64,000 nucleotides of DNA from Perognathus longimembris pacificus (GCF_023159225.1 NC_063161.1:6385580-6449579), one strand, 5' to 3'. Positions 1 through 12,309 are shown, numbered from the stretch's first letter. Notes: generated by a model from the sequence alone, not told the origin. Made by a program: numbers and translations.

Positions 1-7
1 CATCTCT

Positions 8-130
8 GTAATTCCTTCCTTTCCTCTCTTCCTCCCTCCCTCCCTTCCTCCTTCCCTCCCTCCCTTCCTCCTTTCCTCCCATCCTCCCTCCCTCTCTTCC
101 TTGCTTCCCTTCCTATCCTTCCTTTCTTCC
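8..130. repeat. CT-rich (CCTT/CCTC)n tract
   Basis: Almost pure pyrimidine on the plus strand with irregular cttcc/ctccc units. Confidence 0.9.
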
Positions 131-306
131 CTTACTGGGGATTGAACCCAGGGCTCAAGCACGCTAGGTAAGTGATCTACTTGAGTTTTGTCCCTAGACC
201 TTTTATTTTTAGACAGGGTCTTGCCACTATTTATGCCCAGGGCAGCCTCAATCCTCTGCTTCTGCCTCCCCAATAGCTGGGATTACAGGCAGGCAAACCA
301 CCACGT
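131..306 (-). mobile_element. ID-type and B1-type SINE monomers
   Basis: The ID-like part (actggggattgaacccaggg) is followed by a 7SL-like part ending gctgggattacaggcaggca. Confidence 0.75.
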
Positions 307-1126
307 CTCCCCTGAATTCAGCTCCTTTACCTACAATCTCCTCCAGGTGGATATTAGGCTCTTCTTTAGGTCTCAACTACAAACCCACCAGATTAGGTCG
401 TTTGGCCTGGCTAGCTTCATTTCCGACTCTGGAGTCTCAGCAATTACCTCGCGGACGCCCGCCTGTGCCTTGCCTGGTCCCTTCTGCGCATGCGCCATCC
501 CAGGGTCAGCTTCGCCCACGCCTCACCTGGGGGGGGGGGGATGGCGAGGGGCAGAAGTTCTCTTGCTGTCCTTTCCTGTCCTCTTTCCTGCGGTTGCCTC
601 CACCACCACCCCCCGCCCCCCCATGCCCTCCCTCCACTCCTCTCCTCCTGCTTGACAAAGACCTGTGTGCTGAAGCTTTGCAAGGCTCCTGTTTCCATTC
701 AGAGTTTGTCAATGTCACCTTGTCACGTGTCCTCCCACATCCACTCAAGCCTCTCATTGTCATGTCAGGCCGTCAGCAAGCTCTCCCATTCTTGTCTTTC
801 AAAACTGACTTCAGGATTTTACCCAGCCTTGGTAAAAAAAACGGCTTCTCTGTTCTGTGGGCGCCCGTCTGCACCCTCACCTCGGCCCCGGGCCTCCTCC
901 TGTCCTCTGACTTACATCACTCCGGGTGGTGGTCCTGGCTGCGGCTACTGTAGAGGGGGCTGAAGTCCATCCATTGCTCTTCTAATCAAGACACGAGTCC
1001 GGGCCTGGAGCTGCGTTTGTCTGGAGTTAGGGGCTCATTTTTCTTACTTAAGCCAGGGCATTGGCCTAACACCAACTGCCTTGCCTTGGGGCCTTCTCCC
1101 ATGACTTCCTGTAGTCTCAGGCTCTC
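306..1126. other. unique sequence, no gene recognised
   Basis: GC-moderate non-repetitive sequence with the NRF1-type site and a G12 run near 529. Overlapping open frames on both strands look like compositional noise. Confidence 0.6.
440..540. promoter_or_regulatory. NRF1-type palindrome in a small GC-rich patch
   Basis: A perfect GCGCATGCGC lies at 486-495 with several CpGs nearby (cctcgcggacgcccgcctg). NRF1 sites usually mark promoters. On the minus strand a donor-like CAG|GTGAGG lies near 525. No gene is visible on either side, so a promoter here is only a possibility. Confidence 0.35.
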
Positions 1127-1338
1127 TTTTTTTTTTTTTTTTTTCGGCCAGTCCTGGGCCTTGGACTCAGGGCCTGAGCACTGTCCCTGGCTTCCTTTTG
1201 CTCAAGGCTAGCACTCTGCCACTTGAGCCACAGCGCCACTTCTGGCCGTTTTCTGTATATGTGGTGCTGGGGAATCGAACCCAGGGCCTCATGTATACGA
1301 GGCAAGCTCTCTTGCCACTAGGCCATATCCCCAGCCCC
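1127..1338 (-). mobile_element. dimeric SINE (ID-like plus Geo-type right half)
   Basis: A full dimer with its A-tail read as T at the left. The ID-like half contains the tRNA-like cgaacccagggcctcatgta and ends ccccagcccc. It is flanked by a near-perfect duplication gtctcaggctctc / gtctcacgctctc. Confidence 0.92.
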
Positions 1339-1479
1339 GTCTCACGCTCTCTTGATGTCCTGGAGAACCTGATACTTCTGTTTCTTGCCTAGTGCTGCTC
1401 CTTGCTGAGTAAAGAAGGAAACACACAGGCTTCTGAGTCCTGCAGACACACTGCGAACCCTGGCTCTGCCAGTGGCTCT

Positions 1480-1643
1480 CCAGGGGGCCCCCCAGCACTG
1501 GTCCAATCTCTCTGAGCCTTAGTTTCTTTACTTTAAAGACATGGATAGTGGAAGAAGGTCTTGAGAAGAAGATGAGAAATAGCATCTAACCTACTTAGTA
1601 TGGCTGGACACATAGTAAGGGCTCAGTAGTTGTTGTTATTACT
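1480..1643 (+). mobile_element. MIR-type ancient SINE
   Basis: Contains tctctgagccttagtttctt and the 3' phrase cacatagtaagggctcagta, typical of MIR. Confidence 0.7.
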
Positions 1644-1644
1644 C

Positions 1645-1852
1645 TTTTTTTGTCAGTTATGGTACTCAGGGACTGGGCGCTGTGCTAGTGCTCTACCACT
1701 TTGAGCCATAGTTTTACTTCTGGCTTTCTGGTGGCTAATTGGAGACAAAAGTCTCATGGACTTTAATTTGTGGGCTGGCTTCGAAGTGTTATCCTCAGAT
1801 CTCAGCCTCCTGAGTAGCTAGGATTATAGGCATGAACCACCAGCGCCTGGCT
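1645..1852 (-). mobile_element. B1-like/Geo-type composite SINE
   Basis: Geo-type half gtgctctaccactttgagcc, linker with taattggagacaaaagtctc, and 7SL-like half ctgagtagctaggattatag. The word tgttattact flanks it. Confidence 0.85.
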
Positions 1853-1859
1853 GTTATTA

Positions 1860-3050
1860 CTTTCATAACATACAATTTCTCAGTGGCTAACAGTGTTTGG
1901 AATGTGTTTCAGCTCACAGGAAGTCCGAAAGAAAATGTGTATCTCAATAACTAGGATGGCCAGGTAAAATACAGCGTACCCAATTAAATTTAAATTTCAG
2001 ATAAATAATTTTTTTAGTATGAGCATATCCCAAATGTCCTTCTCTATGGAAATCTCCAGTTTATGTATCGGACGTTTTTGAGAAAAACGGGTCAAGAATC
2101 ACCTGCTCTTTAATGCCCTCAAACTCAACTTTCTACCCCTTATACAATGCCTGCCCCTGAGATCATTTCCACAAAAAATAGAGAGAGAATTAGCCTTTGG
2201 GATCAGGTCGGTAGTCCTAGAATTAAGGGCTTTCCCCTTTCTTCTGTCCTTCCCTCCCTCCCTCCCCTCCTTTTTTATTCTTACTTTTTTGCCATGCTGG
2301 AGATGGAATGTCAAGCCTTACACAGTCAGGCAAGCACGCTAACCCTGGGCCAGACCTCCAGGTGGGATGTGGTTTGCACACAGAGTATATATTCTTATTC
2401 ATGCATCCTGTGTGCTTCACATGCATACCGCCTATCTTTCTGTTACTTTCTTGTGTGATTTGCTGCTTTTAATATCATGTGGGTCAAAGGTGTGCCTTAG
2501 CCATTATGCATTCGATAGTATTCTGAATTCTGTATTTTACAGGTGAGTTTTACTGGAATTTCTGTTCTTACAAGTGACTTTTTTTGCAATCCATATTAGA
2601 GGTAAAACAGAAAGCCTCAATAGGAATCCTTCTAGGCATTCAGGAGTGCCTATTGTGATTATTCTGGCTCTTCACATCATTATTTTCAATTTCATCACCT
2701 ATCACCTGTTCACATTTTCTACGTTTGGCTTTTTTCACCACAGTACAAAATTCCTGGGCAGTAGCTCAATAAATTATTAGTAATTCTACCATATAATTGC
2801 CAGACTGACATTTAATTGTGTCACCTGGGTAACTTGTCCTGATGACAAATATTCTGAGTTGGTTGATGATACCACATTGTTTCTTTATATGATCTAAGCC
2901 TTCCTAGAACTGTATTTCTTCCTAGAATTATTTTAGAGGAAGTTACTAAACCACCAGCAGTGCCAAATGTGGTTCTGTTCTTGTCACGATCTTTTTTTTT
3001 TAATAGTCTTTTATTTCAAATCCTCTATCATTGATTGACTTGTCTAGATC
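1860..3050. other. unique non-coding sequence
   Basis: AT-rich; no exon, repeat family or RNA gene recognised apart from a short CT tract near 2245-2275. Confidence 0.6.
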
Positions 3051-3052
3051 CA

Positions 3053-3124
3053 ACTCCTTCCTTTCCTTCCCTGCTTCCTTCCCTCTTTCCTCCCCTCCCT
3101 CTTTCCTTCCTTCTTTTCTTCTTT
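3053..3124. repeat. CT-rich (CCTT)n tract
   Basis: Irregular ccttccttt units adjoining an ID-type SINE. Confidence 0.85.
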
Positions 3125-3202
3125 GTGGTGCTGGGGATCAAACTCAAGGCTTTGCACACGCAGGGCAAGTGTTCTGCCACCAAGCTACATCTCCAGCCCT
3201 TC
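3122..3202 (-). mobile_element. ID-type SINE monomer
   Basis: Contains gtggtgctggggatcaaact and ends tacatctccagccc; it lies beside a CT-rich tract. Confidence 0.75.
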
Positions 3203-3289
3203 CTTTTCATTTCTGACTGCATGTGTGCCACCAGGAAATGGTGATTTCTCCCCAGGTTCATTATCAGAATTTCTGCTGTTTGCTTGCAC

Positions 3290-3840
3290 TGGGTTCTCCA
3301 TGCATCCACTCAGCACATCCTGGGCCTCACTCTGTTCCCACACTGTGCTGGGCCTGGACACCTGGGAGTAGACTAGAGAGCCCATTCCAGGCCTTAGATG
3401 GCCACACAACTGGTGGAAGGACAGACAAGTCCACAAAGGATGTGGTAGCATGACACTAAAAGAGCCAACCTCAGGTGGTGGAGGAGGTCAAAGGAGAGCC
3501 CCTAATGTAGCCTGGAATGGAGACAGGTGCAGAAAAGTTTTCACTGCAATCAAGTGACAACTGAATGGAGTCTTTCAAACAAGTGGGTAGGCAGAGAAGA
3601 GAGCAGTGAGAATGATATCAACTCATATGCAAATAGGTGTTAGGGACCTCCTAATCCATTACAGTCATGGTGGACAGTCAGGAAATGAGATGGGCGACTG
3701 GGGTGAAGTCAGAGCGCGGGGGGCTTTGTAGAGTGTGCTAAGAGCTTGGAATCGCTGAAGACTTTGCTGACATTTGCTTTGGGGATGTGTGGGCTGGAGG
3801 CAGTGCTTGGAAGGCAGGGTGAAGTGAGGTGGGGAAAAAT
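3290..3840. mobile_element. ancient mammalian interspersed repeat, family uncertain
   Basis: Contains actgtgctgggcctggacac, gaaatgagatgggcgactgg and ggctttgtagagtgtgctaa. The same family appears at 36690-37720 and 43025-43310. Confidence 0.45.
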
Positions 3841-3904
3841 ACTGCAGGCATCCTGGCTATTAAAGATGAGGGGTGAACCGTGATGAGGTAGACCACACTA
3901 CAGT

Positions 3905-4095
3905 CCGTGCTATAGACGTGCTGTCTCGTTTAATGCTTGCAAGAATCTGAGAAATGTGATCCTCAGACCAGCAAAATAAGAAAAAAGTAATCTAGGGACT
4001 ATTATATACAGCTAACCAAAGGAGGCAACTAAGGTTCAAATGGTTAAACAACAGCCTATGTTGACATGCTTAAAAAATAGGTAGATAGTGGATTC
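3905..4095 (+). mobile_element. MIR-type ancient SINE
   Basis: Contains gtctcgtttaatgcttgcaa and gaggcaactaaggttcaaat, the diverged MIR core. Confidence 0.5.
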
Positions 4096-4149
4096 AAAGT
4101 CGGCCTGAGATGTTTTATTTGAGCCATGCCACCATCCCTTTTGGTTTCC

Positions 4150-4249
4150 ATTTTATTTTTCAGATAGAGTCTCATGCTTTTGCTGCCGCTGGCCTGGGAC
4201 CATGATCTTTCTACCTAGGATTACAAGCATGTGCCACCATGCCTGGCCT
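4150..4249 (-). mobile_element. B1-type SINE fragment
   Basis: Contains agatagagtctcatgctttt and ggattacaagcatgtgccac, the antisense 7SL-like core. Confidence 0.7.
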
Positions 4250-4423
4250 TTCTCCTTTATTTCTTGATTTAAGAGAACTGCCGTAAATTATTGACAAGTT
4301 GCAAGTGGCTAAAAGACTAGAAAGAGCCTGGAATGGCACTGTCCTAGAAAAATAAGGTGAAAGCCACAAATGAAAGACGTATATAATTTTTATGTATGTG
4401 GCACATTAAAAAGTAAATATTTT

Positions 4424-4650
4424 GCTGGGCACCAGTGGCTCATACCTGTAATCCTAGCTATGCAGGAGGCAGAGATCTGAGGATCATGGTTGGAAGCCAG
4501 CCTGAGTAGAAAAGCCCATGAGATTCATCTTCACTTAACCACCAAAATGCTGGAAGTAGAAATGTGACTCAAGTGGTAGAATACTAGCCTTGAGCACAAA
4601 AGCACAAGGACAGGCTCAGTCTCTGAGTTCAAGCCTAGTGCTCACGTGCG
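4424..4650 (+). mobile_element. B1-like/Geo-type composite SINE
   Basis: Starts gctgggcaccagtggctcat. Its right half (tgactcaagtggtagaatac) runs into a (CA)n tail. Confidence 0.88.
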
Positions 4651-4651
4651 C

Positions 4652-4706
4652 GCACACACACACACACACAGTATTCTAGTGGCACATCGAAAGGTATAAA
4701 GAAATG

Positions 4707-4750
<44 letters not shown>
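4652..4750. repeat. (CA)n then (TA)n microsatellites
   Basis: (CA)n at 4652-4670 ends a SINE. After 40 bp a pure (TA)20 occupies about 4710-4750. Confidence 0.95.
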
Positions 4751-4752
<2 letters not shown>

Positions 4753-6626
4753 GCCCGGCTGATCTTTAATGTTTTGTTTTACTTAATTCAGTATAAGCAA
4801 ATTGTTATCATTGCCACATGAAATCAATATAAACATTTACATTTTGCATTTCCCCCTTAAGTCTTTGAAGTCAGAGGTATATTTTATAGTTAAAGCACAT
4901 TTCCATTAGGACTAGCCATGCTAGAGGTACCAAGGACAACAAAGCTCTAAAATGACTCTCAGATTTCTGCTGGGGCCACTTTGGTAGATGAGAAAAGGGG
5001 ACCGAGGAGAGGCCATCCAGGACGAGTTTGAAATGCTTGTGAAACACTTAGGCAGAGACTCCCATTGCGGGGTTAGCCATGTCGGTCTAGTTCTTGGCAA
5101 ATAGAAGAATTATATTACAGATACAAATTTGGGGACTATTTCAATATATGCAGGTGGCCGTTAACCCCCTGACTAATAGTGAATCCAGAAAGCTCCTGTA
5201 GCAGGATGCAGCCAATGAGAGCAGCGGGAAGGGGGGAGGGGGGCACTCTGGGGGTGGAGTGCATTTGCTGGGGGTGAGGCTTCTCCCCTAGGCTAGAGCG
5301 GAAGGAGGAAGCAGAGTGTGGATGCAGGAGGTGAGTGCATGAAGGTGGGTAGGTAATTGGGGTGGAAGAGGTTAACTTGTTTTCTTTTCTTTCTTCTACT
5401 CCTTAGGAAAGGAAGCCCTAGCTTTCATCTGTGACCATTTAGAAAACCTACATTACAAACAAATATAAATATTTGCCCAGCCAGTGACAAAAACACAGAC
5501 CACTTCTGTCTTCTAAATGGCCACTCCAACTCATCCTCTTTCTTCTTCCCTCCATTAAACCTCTTACTTTGAAGTAACTACAGAGCCACAGAAAATAGTC
5601 AATTCAGTGAAGAGAGGATGCCTGTATTCCTCACTCAGCTTCCTCAACGCTGACATCTTACAGCACCAAACAGGACACCAACTACACAGACACCACGCTG
5701 GTGCCGTACCCTTCACTGGACTTCCGCTTCCTCATGCACTTCTTCCTAGCTTGAGGATGGAAGGCTTGTAGCTTCCTACCTACAAAGATGCAAAGCTCAG
5801 CCAGTCCAAGAGCTTTGTGTGTCTTTTTTTTGGGGGGGGGGGTAGGGTGGGGGTGGGGGAGATAATGGAGATACAATGACAGGCATCACTAATGTCCCCC
5901 CCTAACTGTGCACAGTAAAAGTGCCTTCCCAGGACCACGTGTCATTCAGCTCTTTGCTGCCTGCCTAATTTGATGTGGTTATGGAGGAAGGCAAAGATGA
6001 ACAGACAGCTCTGTAGCTCCCATCACATCTACAATGAGGAAGGTGGGGCCTTCAAGAGGAAAGCAACGTGCCCATAGTTGCGTTGCTGTACAAGCCAGGT
6101 CTTGCTGACCTCACAACTGAAGCTCCCATTGAGACACTGCATTAGCTCTTGGCAAATGGTTTATCTCGCCCCACGGACACAGCAGAAACTGGCCAGATGA
6201 GGAGGGTCCTGTCGCATCTAAGTGGGGAGAGTGTCAAGGGACCTAGAGCACCCTCACTACAAGCTCCTCCACAGATGTCCGGAGCAGCCACAGCCTCAGC
6301 AGCCAAGCCCGTTCCTCAGAAGCAGAATTGGACCACGTCAGAAGCCAGAAAGGTCTCTGCTTCCCAGAAACGAATGCCAACGGCGGGCAGGAAGCCAGCC
6401 AACTTGAAGGGAACAGTAGCTGTCATCCCGACAAGGTTCAGCGGAGGTGAACAACCCCTTAGTTAAGAGACTGAGAGATTGCCCTGCATTTTTACTTTGA
6501 GTGGTAATTTGTTAATGGTAAATATAGGATGACTTTCTTTTTCCCTTGGAGATAAATGAGCTGGAATTCTCAAAAACCAATGTGTCTGGCAATGAATAAA
6601 AGCAATGGAATAAAAGAAGTAGAAGA
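4751..6626. other. mostly unique non-coding sequence
   Basis: Holds the CCAAT/donor candidate at 5205-5335, a G-rich run near 5832-5860 and a weak MIR-like piece near 6030-6115. The 105-codon frame at 6149-6466 matches nothing I know. Confidence 0.55.
5205..5335 (+). promoter_or_regulatory. possible CCAAT-box promoter and short exon
   Basis: A CCAAT box (5212-5216) is followed by a GC/purine-rich segment and a good donor gatgcaggag|gtgagt at 5331. Without expression data it may be chance. Confidence 0.22.
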
Positions 6627-6903
6627 GCCAGGTGCTAGTGGCTCATGTCTTGTGATCCCTATCCCAGCTACTCAGGAGGCTGAGATCTAAGGATAGCAGT
6701 TCAAAGCCAGCAGGACAGGAAAGTTTGTGAGACTCTTACCTCCGATAAACTACCTCCCTCCACCCCTGGGGAAAAAAAAAAAAAACGAAAACAAAAACAA
6801 CTGGAAGTAGAGCTCTGGGCTCAAGTGGTACAGCACTAGCCTTGAGGGAAAAAAAAGCTCAGAGACAGACAGACTGTAGGCCCTAAGTTCAAGCGCCAGG
6901 ACC

Positions 6904-6904
<1 letters not shown>
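6627..6904 (+). mobile_element. B1-like/Geo-type composite SINE
   Basis: Starts agccaggtgctagtggctca, has an internal A-rich linker, and ends in the long (AC)n tract at 6905. Confidence 0.85.

Positions 6905-6954
<50 letters not shown>
6905..6954. repeat. (AC)25 microsatellite
   Basis: Uninterrupted AC repeat at the 3' end of a SINE. Confidence 0.97.
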
Positions 6955-6957
<3 letters not shown>

Positions 6958-7367
6958 ACAAGGGCGGGGAAGGGAGAAACAAAACATGTTTCCTCCATCA
7001 AGGTTTGAAAAATATACACATTTCTGGTAGCTGGTTGGGAGGGGAGTTGGCCTTAGCAATTGCTGAACAAAGGAGGAAAAATGTAGCTGGGATAGGCCGA
7101 ACTCAAATGGCCAGTGCCTTTAGGCAGTGATCCTGTAAAGGACATTCCTCCTACCTGAACACCTTATTTATCTTCATACTGACATCTTCATGTCAAATTC
7201 AGGAAGACAGGCGGAGAGCAATTTGCAGTTGTAAGGAGAAAGCATAGCTGAAAGGGACATGGCCCAGGAAAGGGGTCCCCTTTACTCAGCATTGGGAGGG
7301 GTCCTTAGCCCTCATCAGGAGACAAGACAAAAGAGCACATAAGGCAGGGACAAAGAAAGTAGATGGA

Positions 7368-7470
7368 ATTGCTAGGCATGGTGCCTGTAATCTCAGTACT
7401 GGGGAGGTTGAGAAAGGAGGATCAGAGTTTGAGGCCAGTCCACACAAAGTTTTTGAGATTCCATCTAAAA

Positions 7471-7513
<43 letters not shown>

Positions 7514-7592
7514 AATGAACACAAAGGGGCTAGGCATTAGCTCAAGTAGTAGAGTGTTCAAGTGTGAGACCCTGGATTCAATAATCCCCAGT
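7368..7592 (+). mobile_element. B1-like plus diverged ID SINE
   Basis: The left part gctaggcatggtgcctgtaa is joined through an (AAAT)n linker to an ID-like part ggggctaggcattagctcaa. The layout resembles B1-dID elements. Confidence 0.8.
7467..7515. repeat. (AAAT)n microsatellite
   Basis: About 12 uninterrupted units forming a SINE linker. Confidence 0.95.
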
Positions 7593-7619
7593 TTCTCTCT
7601 CTCTCTCTCTCTTGCACAC

Positions 7620-9055
7620 ACACACCACACAACTGGAATATCAACTTAATTCCAGAAATGGCTATTATCAAACAATGAAAGGTGAGGAAAGTCACCTTTG
7701 ATTAGGACTAGCCGTCTGTGGCATGACTTTTTGTCACTGGCCACCCCATGTAAGGCCATCACTTGGCCGGTTGTGTCTGCCCTCTGCGGCAGCCTGCCTT
7801 GACGTTTGTACAGATGCCCACCACAGCCTGCTCTCCAGTCTGACGCCAGGAATGCCAGCAGATGTGACTGATCTGTGCCTCCTTCTTTCAGCTGTTTAAA
7901 TTCAAGAAATTCCTCCCAGAGCTAGCCCATGTGGGAGACTATTTTTACCAGCCTTTCAACCCCCACCTCCGAGACACATCACAAGTATTCCCACAAAAGT
8001 TCCACAAGGCAGCAATGAAATAAACACAGGGCCAGAGGCCAGGGGGCTGGTCCGGCGGCAGGGCGTGGCGGGCCCCTTGTGGCCACGTTCCTGGCCATCA
8101 CTTTCTAGTGCAGAGCAGCTGAGGGGACAGCAAGAAAATGTGCTCAGTGTGACATCTGCTTTCTCCTCCCTTCCCAGCGTTCACAGAAGTAAAGATGAAG
8201 GGGGAGAGGGAGGAGGAGCAAGGAGGTAAAATAAGGAGAGACAGGACCCCTTCTGGAAAAACAGTCTCCGTCCTAAATTCTCAACTGTATCCTCCACCTC
8301 CAAAAGCCAGTGACCACCGTGGCTGAACACAGGTGACAAGCTGGACAGGCAAAGGTGGGGAGGAGGGAAGCTGCTGCCTCAATCTCTCTACAGTCTCCCT
8401 TCCCCATTCCAATCACGATAAATATATTTATACTCACTTGATTATGTCAGCCAGACAATGCTCCCCTAATTGGCAGTGATCAGAGTTCCAGAATTGCTTG
8501 GGCGAACCTGCTGTCTCTCTATCAGGCAAAGCAATAAGGGGCCGCTAATGCAGTCCCCATTAACAATTTCCAGTGGAATAAAAAGCAATCCCCTGGCTCG
8601 TGCATGGCAATGAATTTTCCAAACAGCTCCTCAGAGCCAGCCCTGGAAGAACTCAGACTTTTTTACAGGGACCTGCCCAGCATAGAATGCTTTTATGAAT
8701 CTTCCCCACCCTTGGCCCCAGTACTTAAAAAAAAAAAAAAACCCAACCAACTCCCCAAACCCCAAAACAGCCCCTTCCTTCTGCTGGGGTTTCTTTTGTT
8801 CTTTTGTGTTTTGCTTTTCTCCTTTTTTTCTTCGCCCTTTTACTGAGCTTATGGAGCTAACTGTCATTTTTGGTTCTTGGTTCTTTGTAGATTTCAGGGA
8901 CATCTGGCACACAGTTTACTGAGTTTGCTAGCTCTGGTATTTGTAGATACACACGCTCACTACTGCGCGTGCACATTAACACTTCACATAGATAATGTAT
9001 GCATGCATAATTTAGAACTTGAGTGCATAGGTTTATTTTGACATTTAAGTGTAAC
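7620..9055. other. unique non-coding sequence, possible conserved element
   Basis: Repeat-free for about 1.4 kb, an unusually clean block. Around 8400-8620 there are TAAT-containing and GCTAATG motifs that suggest a regulatory element, but no motif is decisive. Confidence 0.45.
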
Positions 9056-9059
9056 TCCA

Positions 9060-9260
9060 TAGTGCCAATCACAAGTAATTGCTCAATAAATATTTATGGA
9101 ATTTTGAATGAATGCACCAAGAAGGGGCACATAGATAAGATTCATTCATTCCTCAGATGTTTGAATGTCTGGTAGCAACAAGACACTGCCAGATGCTAGG
9201 CCTTAAAGTTGTGCATAGCCACAGTCCCTACCCTCAAAGAGCTCACAGTTAAGGGCGGCA
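9060..9260. mobile_element. L2/MIR-era ancient repeat fragments
   Basis: Contains gctcaataaatatttatgga, then ttttgaatgaatgcacc, typical of L2/MIR 3' ends, followed by another old repeat (agacactgccagatgctagg). Confidence 0.55.
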
Positions 9261-9287
9261 GAATAATCAGGCAATTATCCTATTTTT

Positions 9288-9518
9288 GTTTGAGTGCCAG
9301 AACGGGGGCTTGAACTCAGCACCTTACCCTCTTGTTCAAGAGCTGGCACTATAGTATTTGAGCCACACCTCCAGTTTCAGCTTTTTTCTTCTTTTTTTTT
9401 TGCTGATTAACTGGAGATAAAAGACCCTCAGTTTGGTCTGCCTGGGCCAGCTTTGAAGCGCAATCCTCAGATCTCAGCCCCTTGCATTAGCGAGGCTCAT
9501 AAATGTGAGCCACATGGT
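9288..9518 (-). mobile_element. B1-like/Geo-type composite SINE
   Basis: Right half with gggggcttgaactcagcacc; linker gctgattaactggagataaa; 7SL-like end with cctcagatctcagccccttg. Confidence 0.82.
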
Positions 9519-9655
9519 TGGAGCCGGATGTGATGGTGTCTGCCTCTAATTGTAGCACTCTAGATGTTGAAACAGCGATGATCTCAAAATTTGAGGCCAG
9601 CCTGGGATGCATAGCAAGATCCTGGCTCAACAAAACAAAGCAAAAACAAAGCCAA
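9519..9655 (+). mobile_element. B1-type SINE monomer
   Basis: Starts ggagccggatgtgatggtgt and contains tttgaggccagcctgggatg, then an A-rich CAAAA tail. Confidence 0.8.
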
Positions 9656-11749
9656 AGAGCCATCACAGAGGCACAGTGACAGAGCCCTGTGCAGGGGGTG
9701 GGGGTGGGCGGGTGGGGTACCACGGAGCTCTAACAAGGAAGACTTCAGTCTCCCCCTAAGCGGGGGAGGGGGGGGGCTGAGGCCATGAAAGAACCCCTGG
9801 AACGGGCACAATCAAGGCCAGGATGCAAGAAACAGAAGGATGAAACAAAGAAACAAAAAGCTGTGAGGGAGGGAACTGACAGAGATGAAGTGGGGAATAA
9901 AAAGGCTGAGTGGGACTGGACCTGGGGGGGGGCAGCGCTCAGGGTGGCACAAAGGAGAGGATTTTTTGCCCTCAATTGGGGCAAGGAACTGAACAACTCC
10001 TTCCCTTGCCCAGATGCTCCTAGAGGCTGCAGGTTTCAGAAGGCCCTGGAGCCCTGCCGGAGCACAGGAAGATGGGAGTTCATACCTCAAATCCATCATG
10101 AGGGAGTGGGTGCACGTAAGCGAGAAGCCAAGCAGGGAGACTTCAAGGTTGTACAATCCTGTTGCCTGATTCTCTCAGGTTTGTGCATAGCACAAACATG
10201 GACTAAACCAGGTCCAAACTGTGGGGGCTCTAAAGGGAACCCGACTAGTTGTAAGCCAACGGCATACAATATGATAGCATCACTGTCTTGCCCAGCGGAT
10301 AGATGCTTTGAGGGATAATGTTATAGTAATCCTTACGGAGAAGAATGGGGCACCCCACAGTCCTCAGCCTGGGCCAGGGTCTTGCCATCTCAAAGATGAA
10401 ATAGCTCTAGTGAAATCCCTGTTCCGTGTAGTTTTACATTGCTCAGCTCCCATCCTTCCGGCTTACTTAACCAAGTTCTGTGTCCTTAGAGAGATAGTCA
10501 AGGTTATCCCCATCTATTCCCAATCCTGCCTGCTACAAGCCCACCTCAGCCAGGTACCAGTGTCTAGGACACCTAGTATCACTCTCTGTTGGTTCATTCC
10601 AGGGCCCCTCGAAGGTCCAACTCAAGTTCAAGTCCGTCTCCTTTAGGATTGCTGTCTGATTGCCTGTCCTCTCCTGAACCCCGTGTTCTCTTAGTTCATT
10701 AGTGGCTGTTAATTTTACTTTGTGTTCTCCTGCTAATCTGCAGGCATCAGAGGATAGGAACCAAACTGCCTCCCTGAATCTTCCTGCTAACTATTTGCTG
10801 AGGAAAGGGTTTTCTACTGTTGCCTGTGTGAGACAGGGGCACAATTCATGGACGGTATTATCATGATTGACTATAATCATTTTGCCATCATCATCACAGT
10901 GCCGCAGCCTGACATTCTTCTTCCTCTTCTTGGAGGAAAAGGAACCTTGGAGAGAGTGGTTTAATGCGACCATTTTGGAGTAATGAGAATATGAAGCATT
11001 TCTCTCGTGAGTCATAAACAGTATTTTACATGCGTTTCTTGGGAGCTTAAAGTTCACCCAGGAATGAGCTATTTCACAGATCAAAAGCAGCATATGTGCA
11101 ATCCACCAGGGGGAATCATCACGCTGCTGTGTTTGAAGGGAGAGTGATTGAACATTCTAGCTTCAAAGTAGAAATGGTTTCCTGTCACCTGGCTGCAGAG
11201 AAACATGAGTGACTTACTTCATTTCTGGCCTCTAGTGCTGAGTTCCTGTGCACATGTGCCATGAGCAGCATACATGATTTTTCACCAAAGAGGAACTGGC
11301 AATTAAATCAATGAGGAAAATCACCATTTCCTTACCGATCCAATGGCATTTAAGGAAGCAAGCTCTGTTAGTACATACAACGGTGTGGAATTCATAACCG
11401 GGCAGTTAAAACCACCATGTACACTGGCAGCTGAAATTTTCTCAGAAGTAGAGCTGCTGGGAGCAAAATAGCTTTGAAGCTACAGCTCCATTTTTGCAAA
11501 TTGGATCTTTTTGTAAAAAAAAAAAACAAACCCACAAAACTGTTTTAAGCCAGGTTTTGTTTGTTGGTTCCACCCCCCCCCCCTTTCAGCTTTTCTTTTC
11601 TCATTAGGGAAGCAAATGACTGATTCTTTTCACGCTCATGAAAATCCACTCATTTACTCAACAAATATTATCGAGTGTTAGGTGCTGGGGATGCAGATAG
11701 GGACAAAAGAGACAAAGTCCTTGATCTCACAGAGCTTCCATTTGCATAT

Positions 11750-11808
<59 letters not shown>

Positions 11809-11960
11809 GGGGAAAGAAATATAAACAGATAATTGAAACACTACTAACATCTTATTGTATTTGAAAAATTAGTGTCAGAAAAAAAATTAAAGGTAAGTCT
11901 CCTACATGAGTATTAATTTACTTCATATATGTCACATCCATTAAGGGGTATATTAAAAGA
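9656..11960. other. unique non-coding sequence
   Basis: Includes an open frame of 177 codons (9785-10318) with no recognisable domain and no codon or splice support, and an old-repeat-like segment around 11640-11750. Confidence 0.5.
11752..11805. repeat. (GT)27 microsatellite
   Basis: Uninterrupted GT repeat inside an old repeat-like segment. Confidence 0.97.
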
Positions 11961-11969
11961 AACCACCAC

Positions 11970-12190
11970 CAGGAGCTGGTTACTCATGCCTATAATCCTA
12001 GCTACTCAGGAAGCTAAGATCTGAGGATCATGGTTCAAAGCCAGCCAGGTAGGAAAGTCTGCGAGATGCGCAACTCCAATAAACTACTGAAAAAGCTCAA
12101 GTGGCAGAATGCTAACTTTGAGCAAAAGAAACTCTGGGACAGCACCAGGCCCTTAGTTTGCAGGTTTGAGCACGCACACACACACACAAA
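11970..12190 (+). mobile_element. B1-like/Geo-type composite SINE
   Basis: Contains tcatgcctataatcctagct and aagctcaagtggcagaatgc, and ends in a short CA run. Confidence 0.86.
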
Positions 12191-12307
12191 GATAAAATGC
12201 CTAATGGAAAGGCATTTACACTATTTTTTTCCTCCTGTTTTCCCTCCCAATCTGTAAGCTCCTCTAAGCAGAGTATATTACATGTGATCTCAGAGCACTG
12301 CTCAGTG

Positions 12308-12309
<2 letters not shown>

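Noticed and set aside
1127..1338. tRNA gene in the ID-like half of SINEs
   Set aside because: The tRNA-like box sequences belong to a repeated SINE; no intact cloverleaf or anticodon arm was recognised.
9785..10318. 177-codon open frame
   Set aside because: No recognised domain, no splice signals fitting a gene, and an opposite-strand frame overlaps it.
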